A stretch of 64,000 nucleotides of DNA from Massilia kyonggiensis (GTDB lineage: Bacteria > Pseudomonadota > Gammaproteobacteria > Burkholderiales > Burkholderiaceae_D), in the NCBI RefSeq assembly GCF_024756235.1, contig NZ_JANUGY010000012.1:87552-151551 (forward strand), read 5' to 3'. The notes below the pieces were generated by a model. It worked only from the letters and a program-made list of their open reading frames with translations, searched no databases and had not been told where the DNA came from. Of the stretch, positions 33,286-42,851 are shown one piece after another; within the stretch, counting starts at the first letter, position 1; every line of letters begins with the position of its first letter. The position numbers and the translations under genes were made by a program.

Positions 33286-33963
33286 ATGGATGCCGTGACC
33301 GTACCCGCGACGGTGCCGCTGACGGGGATGCGCGGGGCCATCGCACGCAACATGGAGCAGGGCTGGCGCGTGCCGCGCGTGGCGCAGTCGGTCGACGTGG
33401 ACGTGTCCGCGCTGCAGGCCCTGCGCGCGGCCGCGCCGGAGGCCGAGCGCGTGAGCCTGACGGCATACGTGCTGCGCGCCGTCGCGCTGACCCTGCGCGA
33501 GCATCCGCGCCTGAACGCCCGCATGCGCGAGAAGGACATCGAGCTGCTGGACGACGTCAACCTGGGCCTGGCCGTGAGCCTGGACGACGGCCTGATGGTG
33601 CCCGTGCTGCGCAACGCCGACCGCAAGAGCGCGGCCGAGCTGGGGCGCGAGGCGCGCACGCTGGCGGAAGGCGCCCGTGCCGGCACCTTGTCCGCCGGCA
33701 GCTACCAGCGCGGCACGTTCACCGTAACGAACCTGGGCAATACCGACATCGACAGCTTCACGCCGATCATCAACAGCCCGCAGGTGGCCATCCTCGGCGT
33801 CACGCGCGTCGCGGCCCGGCCTGTGGCGCGGGGAAGCGAGGTCGCCATCGCGCCGATGATGGGGCTGCACCTCGTGTTCGACCACCGCGCCGTCGACGGC
33901 TTTCCGGCCGCGCTGTTCCTGACGGACCTGAAACGGCGGCTGGAAGCCGCGAAGGAGTTGTAA
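33286..33963 (+). CDS. E2 acyltransferase catalytic domain without lipoyl or linker domains
   Basis: The 225-residue protein is only the chloramphenicol-acetyltransferase-like catalytic domain of E2: PLTGMRGAIARNMEQGWRVP at the start and the active-site HRAVDG (H200, D204) near the end. Normal E2 proteins have one to three lipoyl domains and a subunit-binding domain and exceed 370 residues. The missing lipoyl domain is encoded just upstream. It would transfer the acyl group from lipoate to CoA. The stop shares a base with the next gene's ATG. Confidence 0.9.
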   Translation: MDAVTVPATVPLTGMRGAIARNMEQGWRVPRVAQSVDVDVSALQALRAAAPEAERVSLTAYVLRAVALTLREHPRLNARMREKDIELLDDVNLGLAVSLDDGLMVPVLRNADRKSAAELGREARTLAEGARAGTLSAGSYQRGTFTVTNLGNTDIDSFTPIINSPQVAILGVTRVAARPVARGSEVAIAPMMGLHLVFDHRAVDGFPAALFLTDLKRRLEAAKEL

Positions 33964-34736
33964 TGGATGCCCGGATGGTCTTCATCGACACCGTGACCTC
34001 GTACGAGGAACAGGCGTGGAACGCGGCCCAGTTGCGCGAACCCGTCACCGAGCCGCGCGTGCGCCTGTGGACCTACCGGGTGCCCGGCGTCGTGCTGGGC
34101 TGCTCGCAGACGGCGCTGCGCGAGCGGCTCGTGGCGGGCCACGCGCTGGCCGGCTCCGTCGTGCAGCGCGGCTCGGGCGGCGGCGCCGTGCTGACGGGGC
34201 CCTGGATGGTCAGCGCGTCCGTCGTGCTGCCGCCGGACCATCCGCTGCTCGGCCGCAGCACGCTGTCCAGCTATCGCTGGCTCGGCGCGCTGCACGCGGG
34301 CCTGCTGCGCGACGCCGGCATTCCCGCCTACGCGATCCCGCCCGAGGAAGTGCGGCTGCGGCCGGGCGACGCGCGCCTGAAGTGGGCCTGCTACGGCGGC
34401 CTGTCGCCGTGGGAAGTCGTCGTCGACCATCGCAAGATCGTCGGCCTGGCCCAGTTGCGGCGCCGCACGGGCGTCCTGATGACGTCGGGGACGCTGATCG
34501 CGCCGCCCGACTGGTCGCTGCTGTGCGGCGCGCTCGGGCAGGAAGCGGGCGATGCCGCGCTGCTGGACGATTGCACGACGTCGTTCGCCCAGCAGCTCGG
34601 TGCGCCCGTGCTGGCGGAAGTGCTGGCCGAGCGCCTGCACCACATGCTCACCGACGTACTGGGCGCCGCGTCCGATGCGCTGCCTGCGCGTCCGCCCGGC
34701 CCCGTACAAGTCCATTTTCCCACCCTGTCCCATTGA
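33963..34736 (+). CDS. Lipoate-protein ligase/lipoyltransferase-like protein
   Basis: The 257-residue product has the LplA/LipB fold signatures: TYRVPGVVLGCSQTA, the QRGSGGGAVLTG loop (normally RRxSGGGAV), and DHRKIVGLAQLRRRTGVLMTSG containing the KIxGxAQ lysine. It likely attaches lipoate or octanoate to the free lipoyl protein encoded two genes upstream. It overlaps the E2 stop by one base and is followed 12 bases later by the GMC small-subunit gene. It could act as ligase or as transferase; sequence alone does not decide. Confidence 0.85.
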   Translation: MDARMVFIDTVTSYEEQAWNAAQLREPVTEPRVRLWTYRVPGVVLGCSQTALRERLVAGHALAGSVVQRGSGGGAVLTGPWMVSASVVLPPDHPLLGRSTLSSYRWLGALHAGLLRDAGIPAYAIPPEEVRLRPGDARLKWACYGGLSPWEVVVDHRKIVGLAQLRRRTGVLMTSGTLIAPPDWSLLCGALGQEAGDAALLDDCTTSFAQQLGAPVLAEVLAERLHHMLTDVLGAASDALPARPPGPVQVHFPTLSH

Positions 34737-34748
34737 AAGAGGTTCACC

Positions 34749-35318
34749 ATGAAAGATCAACCAGCCCAGACCTGCATGCGCGTGCTGCCGAAGGTCGTCA
34801 CCGTCACGCGCCGCGGCTTCCTGCGCGGCGGCGCCATGGCCATCGGCGCCGCGGCCGCCGGCCCGGCCGCGCTGGCCGCGTCGGGCGAGAAGCATCTCGC
34901 GCAGGACTTCCCCACGCTGGGCGCGGCCACGGCGCAGACCCTCCTGAGGATGGCGCGCGACGTGTTCCCGCACGATAAGCTCGCGGACCGCTACTACGTC
35001 GAGGCGATCCAGCCGTTCGAGCGCGCGGCCGCGAAGGATCCGAAGCAGGCGGCTTTGTTCCGCGACGGCGTGCGCGACCTGGACAAGGCCGCGATGAAAC
35101 GCTTCGGCAAGCCCTACGCGGCCGTCAAACGCGAGCCGGAGCGCGTCAGCCTCCTGAAGGCCATCGAGCCGTCGCCGTTCTTCCAGAAGGTGCGAGGCGA
35201 GATGGTGACGAGCCTGTACGACAACAAGGCCGTGTGGCCGCTGCTCGGCTACGAGGGGTCGTCGTGGGAGCAGGGCGGCTACGTCAACCGCGGCTTCAAC
35301 GACATCGACTGGCTGTAA
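34749..35318 (+). CDS. Gluconate 2-dehydrogenase subunit 3-like Tat-exported small subunit of GMC dehydrogenase
   Basis: This 189-residue protein has a twin-arginine signal (TRRGFLRGGAMAIG, R21-R22) followed by FPTLGAATAQTLLRMARDVFPHD, the gluconate 2-dehydrogenase subunit 3 pattern. These gamma subunits act as hitchhiker proteins that carry the folded GMC catalytic subunit out through Tat. The catalytic gene follows 33 bases later and has no signal of its own, which fits. The multiheme cytochrome subunit common in such complexes is not in this operon. Confidence 0.88.
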   Translation: MKDQPAQTCMRVLPKVVTVTRRGFLRGGAMAIGAAAAGPAALAASGEKHLAQDFPTLGAATAQTLLRMARDVFPHDKLADRYYVEAIQPFERAAAKDPKQAALFRDGVRDLDKAAMKRFGKPYAAVKREPERVSLLKAIEPSPFFQKVRGEMVTSLYDNKAVWPLLGYEGSSWEQGGYVNRGFNDIDWL

Positions 35319-35351
35319 GCGCCAAACCATAACAAAAGACAGGAGACGGCA

Positions 35352-36929
35352 ATGAGCAAGAAAATCGAATTTGGCGACGAGGACGCGATCGTCATCATCG
35401 GCTCGGGCGCGGGCGGCGCGACCCTGGCCAACGAACTGGCCCAGCGGGGCGTGGACAAGATCGTGATCCTCGAGGCGGGAAAGCATTTCACGCAGGCGGA
35501 TTTCGAGAACGACGAGTGGGCCATGTTCAACAAGATCTCGTGGCTCGACAAGCGGATCTCGGCCGGCGGCTGGCACCACACGAAGACATACCCCAACCTG
35601 CCGGCATGGATCGTGAAGGCGGTGGGCGGGTCGACCGTGCACTGGTCCGGCGTGGCGCTGCGCTTCCAGGAGCACGATTTCAAGACGCGCACGATCTACG
35701 GCAAGGTCGACGGCGCCAACATCCTCGACTGGCCCATCACGCTGGCGGAGCTGGCACCGTACTACGAGCTGGCGGAAAAGAAGATGGGCGTGGCCGGCAC
35801 GCGCGCGAGCGGCCTGCCGCCGATGCCGGAATCGAACCAGACGAAGGTGGTGGCGGCCGGCGCGCGCAAGATCGGCTACAACAAGATCATCCGCCCCGTC
35901 GCGTCGAATTCGCAGCCGTACGACGGGCGCCCCGGCTGCCAGCAGATCGGCTTCTGCATGCAGGGCTGCAAGGTCGGTGCGAAGTGGTCCACGCTGTACA
36001 CGGAAGTGCCGAAGGCGCTGGACACCGGCCGCGTGGAACTGCGTCCGGAAAGCATGGTGCTGCAGATCCAGCACGACAAGACGGGCAAGGTGAACGGCGT
36101 GCTGTACGCGGACAGCCAGGGGCGCCACGTGCTGCAGAAGGCGCGCCTCGTCGCCGTTGCCGGCAACTCCATCGAGTCGCCGCGCCTGCTGCTGAATTCC
36201 GCGTCGTCGATGTTCCCGAACGGCCTCGCGAATTCTTCCGGCCAGGTGGGCCGCAACTACATGAACCACGCGACGGCGGCGGCCGTGGCGATCCACAAGA
36301 AGCCCGTGTACATGAACCGCGGCTTCGACATCGGCGCCGTCGTCGCCGACGAGGTGGCGTTGAACACGCAGCGCGGCTTCAACGGCGGCTACTACCTCGA
36401 AGGCCTCGCCCTCGGCCTGCCGTACACGGCGGCCTTCATGAAGCCGGGCGGCTGGGGCAGGGACGTGACGTCGGCGCTGGAAATGTACGACCACATGACG
36501 GCGATCTGGGTCTGCGGCGAAGACATGGCGCGCGAACAGAACGGCATCACCCTGCACCCGACCGAGAAGGACCAGTACGGCCTGCCGATCCCGATCGTGT
36601 CCAAGACGTACCACAAGAACGACAACGCGATCGCGGCGCACGGCCTGGTCCAGTTCCGCAAGCTGTCCGAGGCGGTGGGCGCCACGCGCGTCATCGACAT
36701 GCCCGCGTACCCGGCCAGCCACAACCTCGGCACGAACCGCATGAGCGAACACGCGCGCGACGGCGTCGTCAACAAATGGGGCCGCACGCACGACGTCAGG
36801 AACCTGTACATCTCGGACGGCAGCCAGTTCGCATCGAGTTCCGCCGCCAATCCGACCTTGACCATCGTCGCGCTGGCGATCCGCCAGGCCGAGCACATCG
36901 CGGGCGAGCTGGCGCGCGGCGCGGTGTAG
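35352..36929 (+). CDS. Fe-S containing GMC oxidoreductase catalytic subunit
   Basis: The 525-residue flavoenzyme starts with the FAD-binding motif VIIGSGAGGATLANELA and keeps the GMC C-terminal signature ending AANPTLTIVALAIRQAEHI, with the catalytic His likely in PASHNLGTNRM. C196, C202 and C206 in GCQQIGFCMQGC give the CX5CX3C spacing that binds a 3Fe-4S cluster in bacterial FAD-glucose dehydrogenase. It should oxidise an alcohol or polyol in the periplasm after Tat export with the preceding subunit. It is unusual inside an operon for a TPP/lipoate complex, suggesting it makes that complex's substrate. Substrate not determined. Confidence 0.9.
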   Translation: MSKKIEFGDEDAIVIIGSGAGGATLANELAQRGVDKIVILEAGKHFTQADFENDEWAMFNKISWLDKRISAGGWHHTKTYPNLPAWIVKAVGGSTVHWSGVALRFQEHDFKTRTIYGKVDGANILDWPITLAELAPYYELAEKKMGVAGTRASGLPPMPESNQTKVVAAGARKIGYNKIIRPVASNSQPYDGRPGCQQIGFCMQGCKVGAKWSTLYTEVPKALDTGRVELRPESMVLQIQHDKTGKVNGVLYADSQGRHVLQKARLVAVAGNSIESPRLLLNSASSMFPNGLANSSGQVGRNYMNHATAAAVAIHKKPVYMNRGFDIGAVVADEVALNTQRGFNGGYYLEGLALGLPYTAAFMKPGGWGRDVTSALEMYDHMTAIWVCGEDMAREQNGITLHPTEKDQYGLPIPIVSKTYHKNDNAIAAHGLVQFRKLSEAVGATRVIDMPAYPASHNLGTNRMSEHARDGVVNKWGRTHDVRNLYISDGSQFASSSAANPTLTIVALAIRQAEHIAGELARGAV

Positions 36930-36937
36930 GAGCGGCG

Positions 36938-37927
36938 ATGACGTCGAGTACCCCCAAACAGCTGGGCGCGGCCAAGACGAGCCGCATTCCCATCAAGATC
37001 GTGCCGGCGGAGCGCCTGCCGAAGCCGGACTGGATCCGCACGCGGGCGCCGGCGCCGTCCTCGCGGTTCTTCGAGATCAAGGCGATCCTGCGCGACAACG
37101 CACTGACGACCGTGTGCGAGGAAGCGAGTTGCCCGAACATCGGCGAATGCTTCGGCAAGGGCACGGCCACGTTCATGATCATGGGCGACAAGTGCACGCG
37201 TCGCTGCCCGTTCTGCGACGTGGGCCACGGCAGGCCCGATCCGCTCGATGCCGCGGAACCGGAACGGCTGGCGCGCACGGTGGCGGCGCTCGGCCTGCGC
37301 TACGTCGTGATCACGTCCGTCGACCGCGACGACCTGCGCGATGGCGGCGCCGGGCACTTCGCGGCGTGTATCCGCGCCGTGCGTGCCGCCACGCCCGCCA
37401 CGCGCATCGAGGTGCTGGTGCCGGACTTCCGCGGCCGTCTCGATGCGGCGCTGGAGGCGCTCGACGCGGCGCCGCCCGATGTCCTGAATCACAACATCGA
37501 GACGGTGCCGCGCCTGTACGGACCCGTGCGGCCCGGTGCCGACTATGCCCATTCGCTGGCGCTGCTAGAGCGCTTCAAGGAGCGGCACCCGGATGTGAAA
37601 ACCAAGTCGGGCCTGATGGTGGGCCTGGGCGAGACCGACGACGAGGTCGAGGACGTGCTGCACGACCTGCGTGCGCACGGCGTGGACATGGTCACGATCG
37701 GCCAGTACCTGGCACCCTCGGGCGCGCACCTGCCCGTGCGCCGCTACGTGACGCCGGACGCGTTTGCGCGCCTGCGCGACGCTGCGGAAGCGCTCGGGTT
37801 CGCGCATGCGGCCGTGGGGCCGCTCGTACGGTCCAGCTACCATGCGGACGTCCAGCACGCGCAAGCGGACCTGGACCGCGGCTGGCTGTTCGGCGCCAGC
37901 GATCCGCTGGCCGCGCACACGGGATGA
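36938..37927 (+). CDS. lipA: Lipoyl synthase (radical SAM)
   Basis: The 329-residue enzyme has both LipA cluster motifs: C60, C65, C71 (CEEASCPNIGEC) for the auxiliary 4Fe-4S cluster, and C86, C90, C93 (CTRRCPFC) for the radical SAM cluster. VLNHNIETVPRL and TKSGLMVGLGET are further family signatures. It inserts two sulfurs into octanoyl-protein. Its place in a catabolic sigma-54 operon beside a lipoyl protein and a ligase-like gene suggests a dedicated copy, separate from the housekeeping lipA/lipB. The start has AGGAG six bases upstream. Confidence 0.93.
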   Translation: MTSSTPKQLGAAKTSRIPIKIVPAERLPKPDWIRTRAPAPSSRFFEIKAILRDNALTTVCEEASCPNIGECFGKGTATFMIMGDKCTRRCPFCDVGHGRPDPLDAAEPERLARTVAALGLRYVVITSVDRDDLRDGGAGHFAACIRAVRAATPATRIEVLVPDFRGRLDAALEALDAAPPDVLNHNIETVPRLYGPVRPGADYAHSLALLERFKERHPDVKTKSGLMVGLGETDDEVEDVLHDLRAHGVDMVTIGQYLAPSGAHLPVRRYVTPDAFARLRDAAEALGFAHAAVGPLVRSSYHADVQHAQADLDRGWLFGASDPLAAHTG

Positions 37928-38010
37928 GTTTTCGGTTCATAAATGGAGTACCATAAACCGTAAGTACACGACCGGCAAACGACGAGTTGCCGGCGCTGCA
38001 GGAGACGACA

Positions 38011-39957
<1,947 letters not shown>

Positions 39958-39960
39958 CCG

Positions 39961-41193
39961 TCACGCAAAGCCCGTCTGGAGCGCATCCCAGGCGGGCCCC
40001 GTCCTTCCTGCCACCCACACCAGCGACACGAGCGCGACGCCCAGCGCGACGCACCGGCGCATGCCATCGTCCCGTCCCGGCACCGCGCGCCGCGCGCCCG
40101 CCAGCAGCAGCCACACGGCCGCGCCGACCAGCAGCTGGCCCGCTTCCACGCCCACGTTGAACGACACGAGCGATGCGGCGACGTTCGGCCCCGTGTCGGC
40201 CAGCAGTTCGCGCAGCCCGACGGCCAGGCCGCAGCCGTGCACGAGGCCCACCATGAAGACCAGCGCCGGCGCGCCGCCGCGTTCCCGTTTCCCCAGCATC
40301 AGCAGCGCGGTGCCGAGCACGGACAGCGCGATGAGCAGTTCCACGCCGGGGATCAGCCATGGGCGGTCGGGCAGCAGGCCGTAGAAGCTGGCCGCGATGG
40401 CGCACGCATGGCCCACGCTGAATGCCGTGATGCGCACGGCGATCGCACGCGCACGCCGGTCGGCCGCGACGAGGCAGACGACCAGCAGCAGATGGTCGAA
40501 GCCTTCGAGAATGTGCGCGGCGCCCGCGCGGATGAACTGCCACGCCGACAGCCACGGCGGCGGATTGACGTCGATGGCCGCGTCGATCATGCGGTACTGG
40601 TCTGTCGCGCCGGCGCGGTGCGACAACAGGATCGTGTTCAGCGGCGCGTCGCTGAGTTTCCCCGGCGCGAGCGTGCCGGCGAAGCGGAATGCCGTGGGGC
40701 GCACGCCGGGATACGCGATGGCGGCGTCCAGCACGACGTCGCCGATGTCCGGGAACTCCGCCGGCAGCGGCGTGGGAGTCCCGGCCGCCGCACGCGCCTG
40801 CGCGGGCGTGGCGAACGGAGGCACGCTGCCCTTCACGTGCACGGCGGCCGCGAGCACCTCCGGCGCCACGGCGCGGCCATCCACGATCACCGTGTGCGCG
40901 GCGGCGAGCGCGCGCGCCGCCGCCAGCGGATCGACGGCGGCCGTGTCCACGTAATGAAACCACTGGCCGCTTTCCTTGCGCGAGACGACGTACGGTGCCT
41001 GGCCTAATGGCGCAAGCGATACCCGGTAGTACGCGGTCATGCCCGCCGCGTCGTACGTGAAATGCACGACCCGCACGCTGACCCGGCCGTCGAAATGCGC
41101 CCACGCGCTGCCGGGCAGGCACACCGCGACGAGGACCGTGGCGCAGATCGCGACGCATTTCGCGGCCAGCACCGCCATCGTCGCCGCCTTCAT
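39961..41193 (-). CDS. HupE/UreJ-family membrane protein with exported N-terminal domain
   Basis: This 410-residue protein has a signal peptide (ending SAWA-H), an extracytoplasmic beta-rich region (~32-215, with FHYVDTAAVDP), and a C-terminal HupE/UreJ_2 domain of six or seven membrane helices. That domain holds the conserved AAHILEGFDHLLLVVCLV and MVGLVHGCGLAVGL motifs. HupE/UreJ proteins are linked to nickel/cobalt transport in hydrogenase and urease loci, but no such enzyme is encoded here. Its ATG overlaps the stop of the periplasmic VOC gene, and both share a sigma-54 promoter, so a role in the alcohol regulon is likely. Function unknown. Confidence 0.82.
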   Translation of the reverse strand: MKAATMAVLAAKCVAICATVLVAVCLPGSAWAHFDGRVSVRVVHFTYDAAGMTAYYRVSLAPLGQAPYVVSRKESGQWFHYVDTAAVDPLAAARALAAAHTVIVDGRAVAPEVLAAAVHVKGSVPPFATPAQARAAAGTPTPLPAEFPDIGDVVLDAAIAYPGVRPTAFRFAGTLAPGKLSDAPLNTILLSHRAGATDQYRMIDAAIDVNPPPWLSAWQFIRAGAAHILEGFDHLLLVVCLVAADRRARAIAVRITAFSVGHACAIAASFYGLLPDRPWLIPGVELLIALSVLGTALLMLGKRERGGAPALVFMVGLVHGCGLAVGLRELLADTGPNVAASLVSFNVGVEAGQLLVGAAVWLLLAGARRAVPGRDDGMRRCVALGVALVSLVWVAGRTGPAWDALQTGFA

Positions 41194-41774
41194 TTTGCCG
41201 GGGAGCGCGGATCCCACAGGGCGCGTTTGGCCGTCTTTTCGTAGGCCATGCCCTTGGGCGTGCTGACGATTTCCAGCTGCAGGCCCCACGGCGCGAGGAA
41301 GTACATCCACGTCAGGCCGGCCGCCGGGCCTTCGGTGAACGTGCTGGGCGCGCCCAGCGTGCGCACGCCTTTCGATTTCAGGTAGGCGACCGCCTTGTCC
41401 ATGTCGTCGACGTAGAACGCGAGGTGATGGCCGCCGACGTCGCTGTTGCGGGGCGGCGTCTTGCCCTGGTTCGGCGCCGAATATTCGAAGATCTCCAGGT
41501 TCGTCCCGTGGCCGCAGCGGACCATCTGGAAGCGCTTGATCTCGGCGCGCGGGTTCACGTTCAGGTGCACGTTCATCCAGTCGTCGGCGAACTTGAACGA
41601 ACCGAGCTTGATGGATTCCTCGCAGCCGATGACGTCGACGAAGAAGCGGACCGCGTCGTCCATGTTCGGTACCGTGAGACCCACGTGGTGGGCGCCTTCC
41701 ATGCCGGGCATGCCGGCGTGGGCGCAGAAGGGCAGGGCGAGGGCGAGGGCGGCGAGTGTGCGTTTGAAGTTCAT
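41190..41774 (-). CDS. Periplasmic VOC (glyoxalase-like) protein
   Basis: This 194-residue protein has a signal peptide (cleavage near CAHA-G) and one VOC domain: AHHVGLTVPNMDDAVRFFVDVIG, GTNLEIFEYSAP, GGHHLAFYVDDMDKAVAYL and LQLEIVSTPKGM. The His and Glu residues in these blocks are the expected metal ligands. Most VOC proteins are cytoplasmic, so the export signal is notable. It is first in a two-gene unit behind a sigma-54 promoter. It may isomerise, cleave or bind a periplasmic intermediate, or deliver metal together with the HupE-like partner. Confidence 0.85.
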   Translation of the reverse strand: MNFKRTLAALALALPFCAHAGMPGMEGAHHVGLTVPNMDDAVRFFVDVIGCEESIKLGSFKFADDWMNVHLNVNPRAEIKRFQMVRCGHGTNLEIFEYSAPNQGKTPPRNSDVGGHHLAFYVDDMDKAVAYLKSKGVRTLGAPSTFTEGPAAGLTWMYFLAPWGLQLEIVSTPKGMAYEKTAKRALWDPRSPAK

Positions 41775-41830
41775 GCTGTCTCCTGATGTTGATGGTGGTC
41801 CGCCGTCGCTGCGGCGGCATCTATCGGAGA

Positions 41831-41845
41831 GCAAATTGCAAGCCA
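41831..41845 (-). promoter_or_regulatory. Sigma-54 (-24/-12) promoter of the VOC-HupE unit
   Basis: On the minus strand the site reads TGGCTTGCAATTTGC, with GG and GC exactly ten bases apart. The predicted start is near 41820, 46 bases before the VOC ATG. The -12 side (TTTGC) is identical to the two promoters at 30746 and 30884. Confidence 0.78.
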
Positions 41846-41891
41846 GGTCTGCGCCAGAGGCATGCGCCCGCGCGAGGCCGCGCGCGACGGC

Positions 41892-41924
41892 ACATCTGTC
41901 GCGCGCGGCCGGAACATCTGTCGC
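41892..41924 (-). promoter_or_regulatory. Tandem activator-binding elements upstream of the VOC promoter
   Basis: ACATCTGTCGC occurs at 41892-41902 and again at 41914-41924, 22 bases apart, i.e. about two helical turns. They lie roughly 72-104 bases upstream of the predicted start. The word CATCTGTCGCA also appears (minus strand) in the element at 30798-30837. I infer that the AcoR-like activator binds both places. Confidence 0.68.
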
Positions 41925-41937
41925 AACCCGCGCCGCC

Positions 41938-42627
41938 TCACGGCTCCGCGAGCCGGCGCGACCAGTCCTCGATGCGCCCCGTCTCGACGCGGCGTGCGAA
42001 CGCCGACCGCCAGTTGGGCGCGAGCGACGCGAGGGCGGCCGCGCGACGCCACTCCTCGAGCAGCTCCGCCGGATCGGCCGGAAACAGCGCCCGGATCAGC
42101 CGGTCCAGCGGCCAGTCCGGGCAAGGGCGATCGAGGAGGACGAGATCGTCGCCGGGCGCGACGATGCCTTCCTCCAGCACGCGGTAGTACCAGCCGGTCG
42201 CGCCGGAACGCTGCATGGCGAGCGCCGCGTCCGGACGGGCGAAGCGGCGGTTCAGCTTCCAGCACGGCTGGCGTCCCTGCGATACCTGCAGCAGCGCGCT
42301 GCCGGCCCGGTAGACGTCGCCGACGCACACGTCCTCCTCCGTCATGCCGTGCGTCGCGACGTTCTCGCCGAACGCCCCCGGCGCCAGCGGCACGGGGCTG
42401 TCCGGCCAGCGCGCCCGCCACGCCGCGTAATGGTCGGCCGCGTAGTGGTGCACGGCCTTTTCCGGCCCGCCGTGGTAGACGGTGTCGCCCTGCGCGTCGC
42501 CGTCGAAACCGCGCACGGACAGGCGTACCGGCCCCGCGCGCGGCTGCTTGAAGATGCCGCTGGGGACGGGCGGATCGCCGAGCGGCCGCACGGCACCCGT
42601 GAACAGCGCGACGATCGGGACGTTCAT
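41938..42627 (-). CDS. MOSC-domain protein (YiiM-like)
   Basis: The 229-residue product has the MOSC core: VRGFDGDAQGDTVYHGGPEKAVHHY, then PGAFGENVATHGMTEEDVCVGD and VSQGRQPCWKLNRRF with the conserved Cys. A C-terminal 3-alpha region follows (WPLDRLIRALFPADPAELLEEW), as in YiiM. These proteins handle molybdenum cofactor or reduce N-hydroxylated compounds such as 6-hydroxylaminopurine. It is the last gene of a four-gene overlapping operon and shares four bases with the upstream thioredoxin-like gene. Confidence 0.88.
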   Translation of the reverse strand: MNVPIVALFTGAVRPLGDPPVPSGIFKQPRAGPVRLSVRGFDGDAQGDTVYHGGPEKAVHHYAADHYAAWRARWPDSPVPLAPGAFGENVATHGMTEEDVCVGDVYRAGSALLQVSQGRQPCWKLNRRFARPDAALAMQRSGATGWYYRVLEEGIVAPGDDLVLLDRPCPDWPLDRLIRALFPADPAELLEEWRRAAALASLAPNWRSAFARRVETGRIEDWSRRLAEP

Positions 42628-42851
42628 GCGTGCGCGGCCACGTCGTCGATGCGCGAATGCGGCGCGACGGGCAGCACGCGGCCATCGACGACGAGGCAGG
42701 GCAGATCGCGCACGCCGAGCGCCATGGCGTCGAACGCGGCGTCCGGATCGAGGCCGAGGTCGACGACGGCAAGGCCCGGCATGGTCGTTTGCAGCACGCG
42801 GGCGATGTCGAGGCACACGTTGCAGCCGTCGTGGTAAAGGGTCGGGGTCAT
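42624..42851 (-). CDS. Small thioredoxin/glutaredoxin-like protein
   Basis: This 75-residue protein has an N-terminal YHDGCNVCLDIARVL segment with a CxxC redox motif (C10, C13) and a later DLPCLVVDGRVLPV strand resembling the cis-Pro region of the thioredoxin fold. It is short for a glutaredoxin but keeps the core. Overlapping ATGA junctions link it to the GATase gene before and the MOSC gene after it. A disulfide reductase role within this redox operon is likely but unproven. Confidence 0.7.
   Translation of the reverse strand: MTPTLYHDGCNVCLDIARVLQTTMPGLAVVDLGLDPDAAFDAMALGVRDLPCLVVDGRVLPVAPHSRIDDVAAHA

Noticed and set aside
37934..37959. GGTTCAT...ATAAACC inverted repeat ahead of the activator gene as an operator
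   Set aside because: The arms match only in part and the gap is short; the gene is probably also reached from the operon promoter at 30884.
39961..41193. HupE/UreJ homology as evidence of a hydrogenase or urease locus
   Set aside because: No hydrogenase, urease or nickel-maturation gene is present; the gene is coupled to a VOC protein instead.
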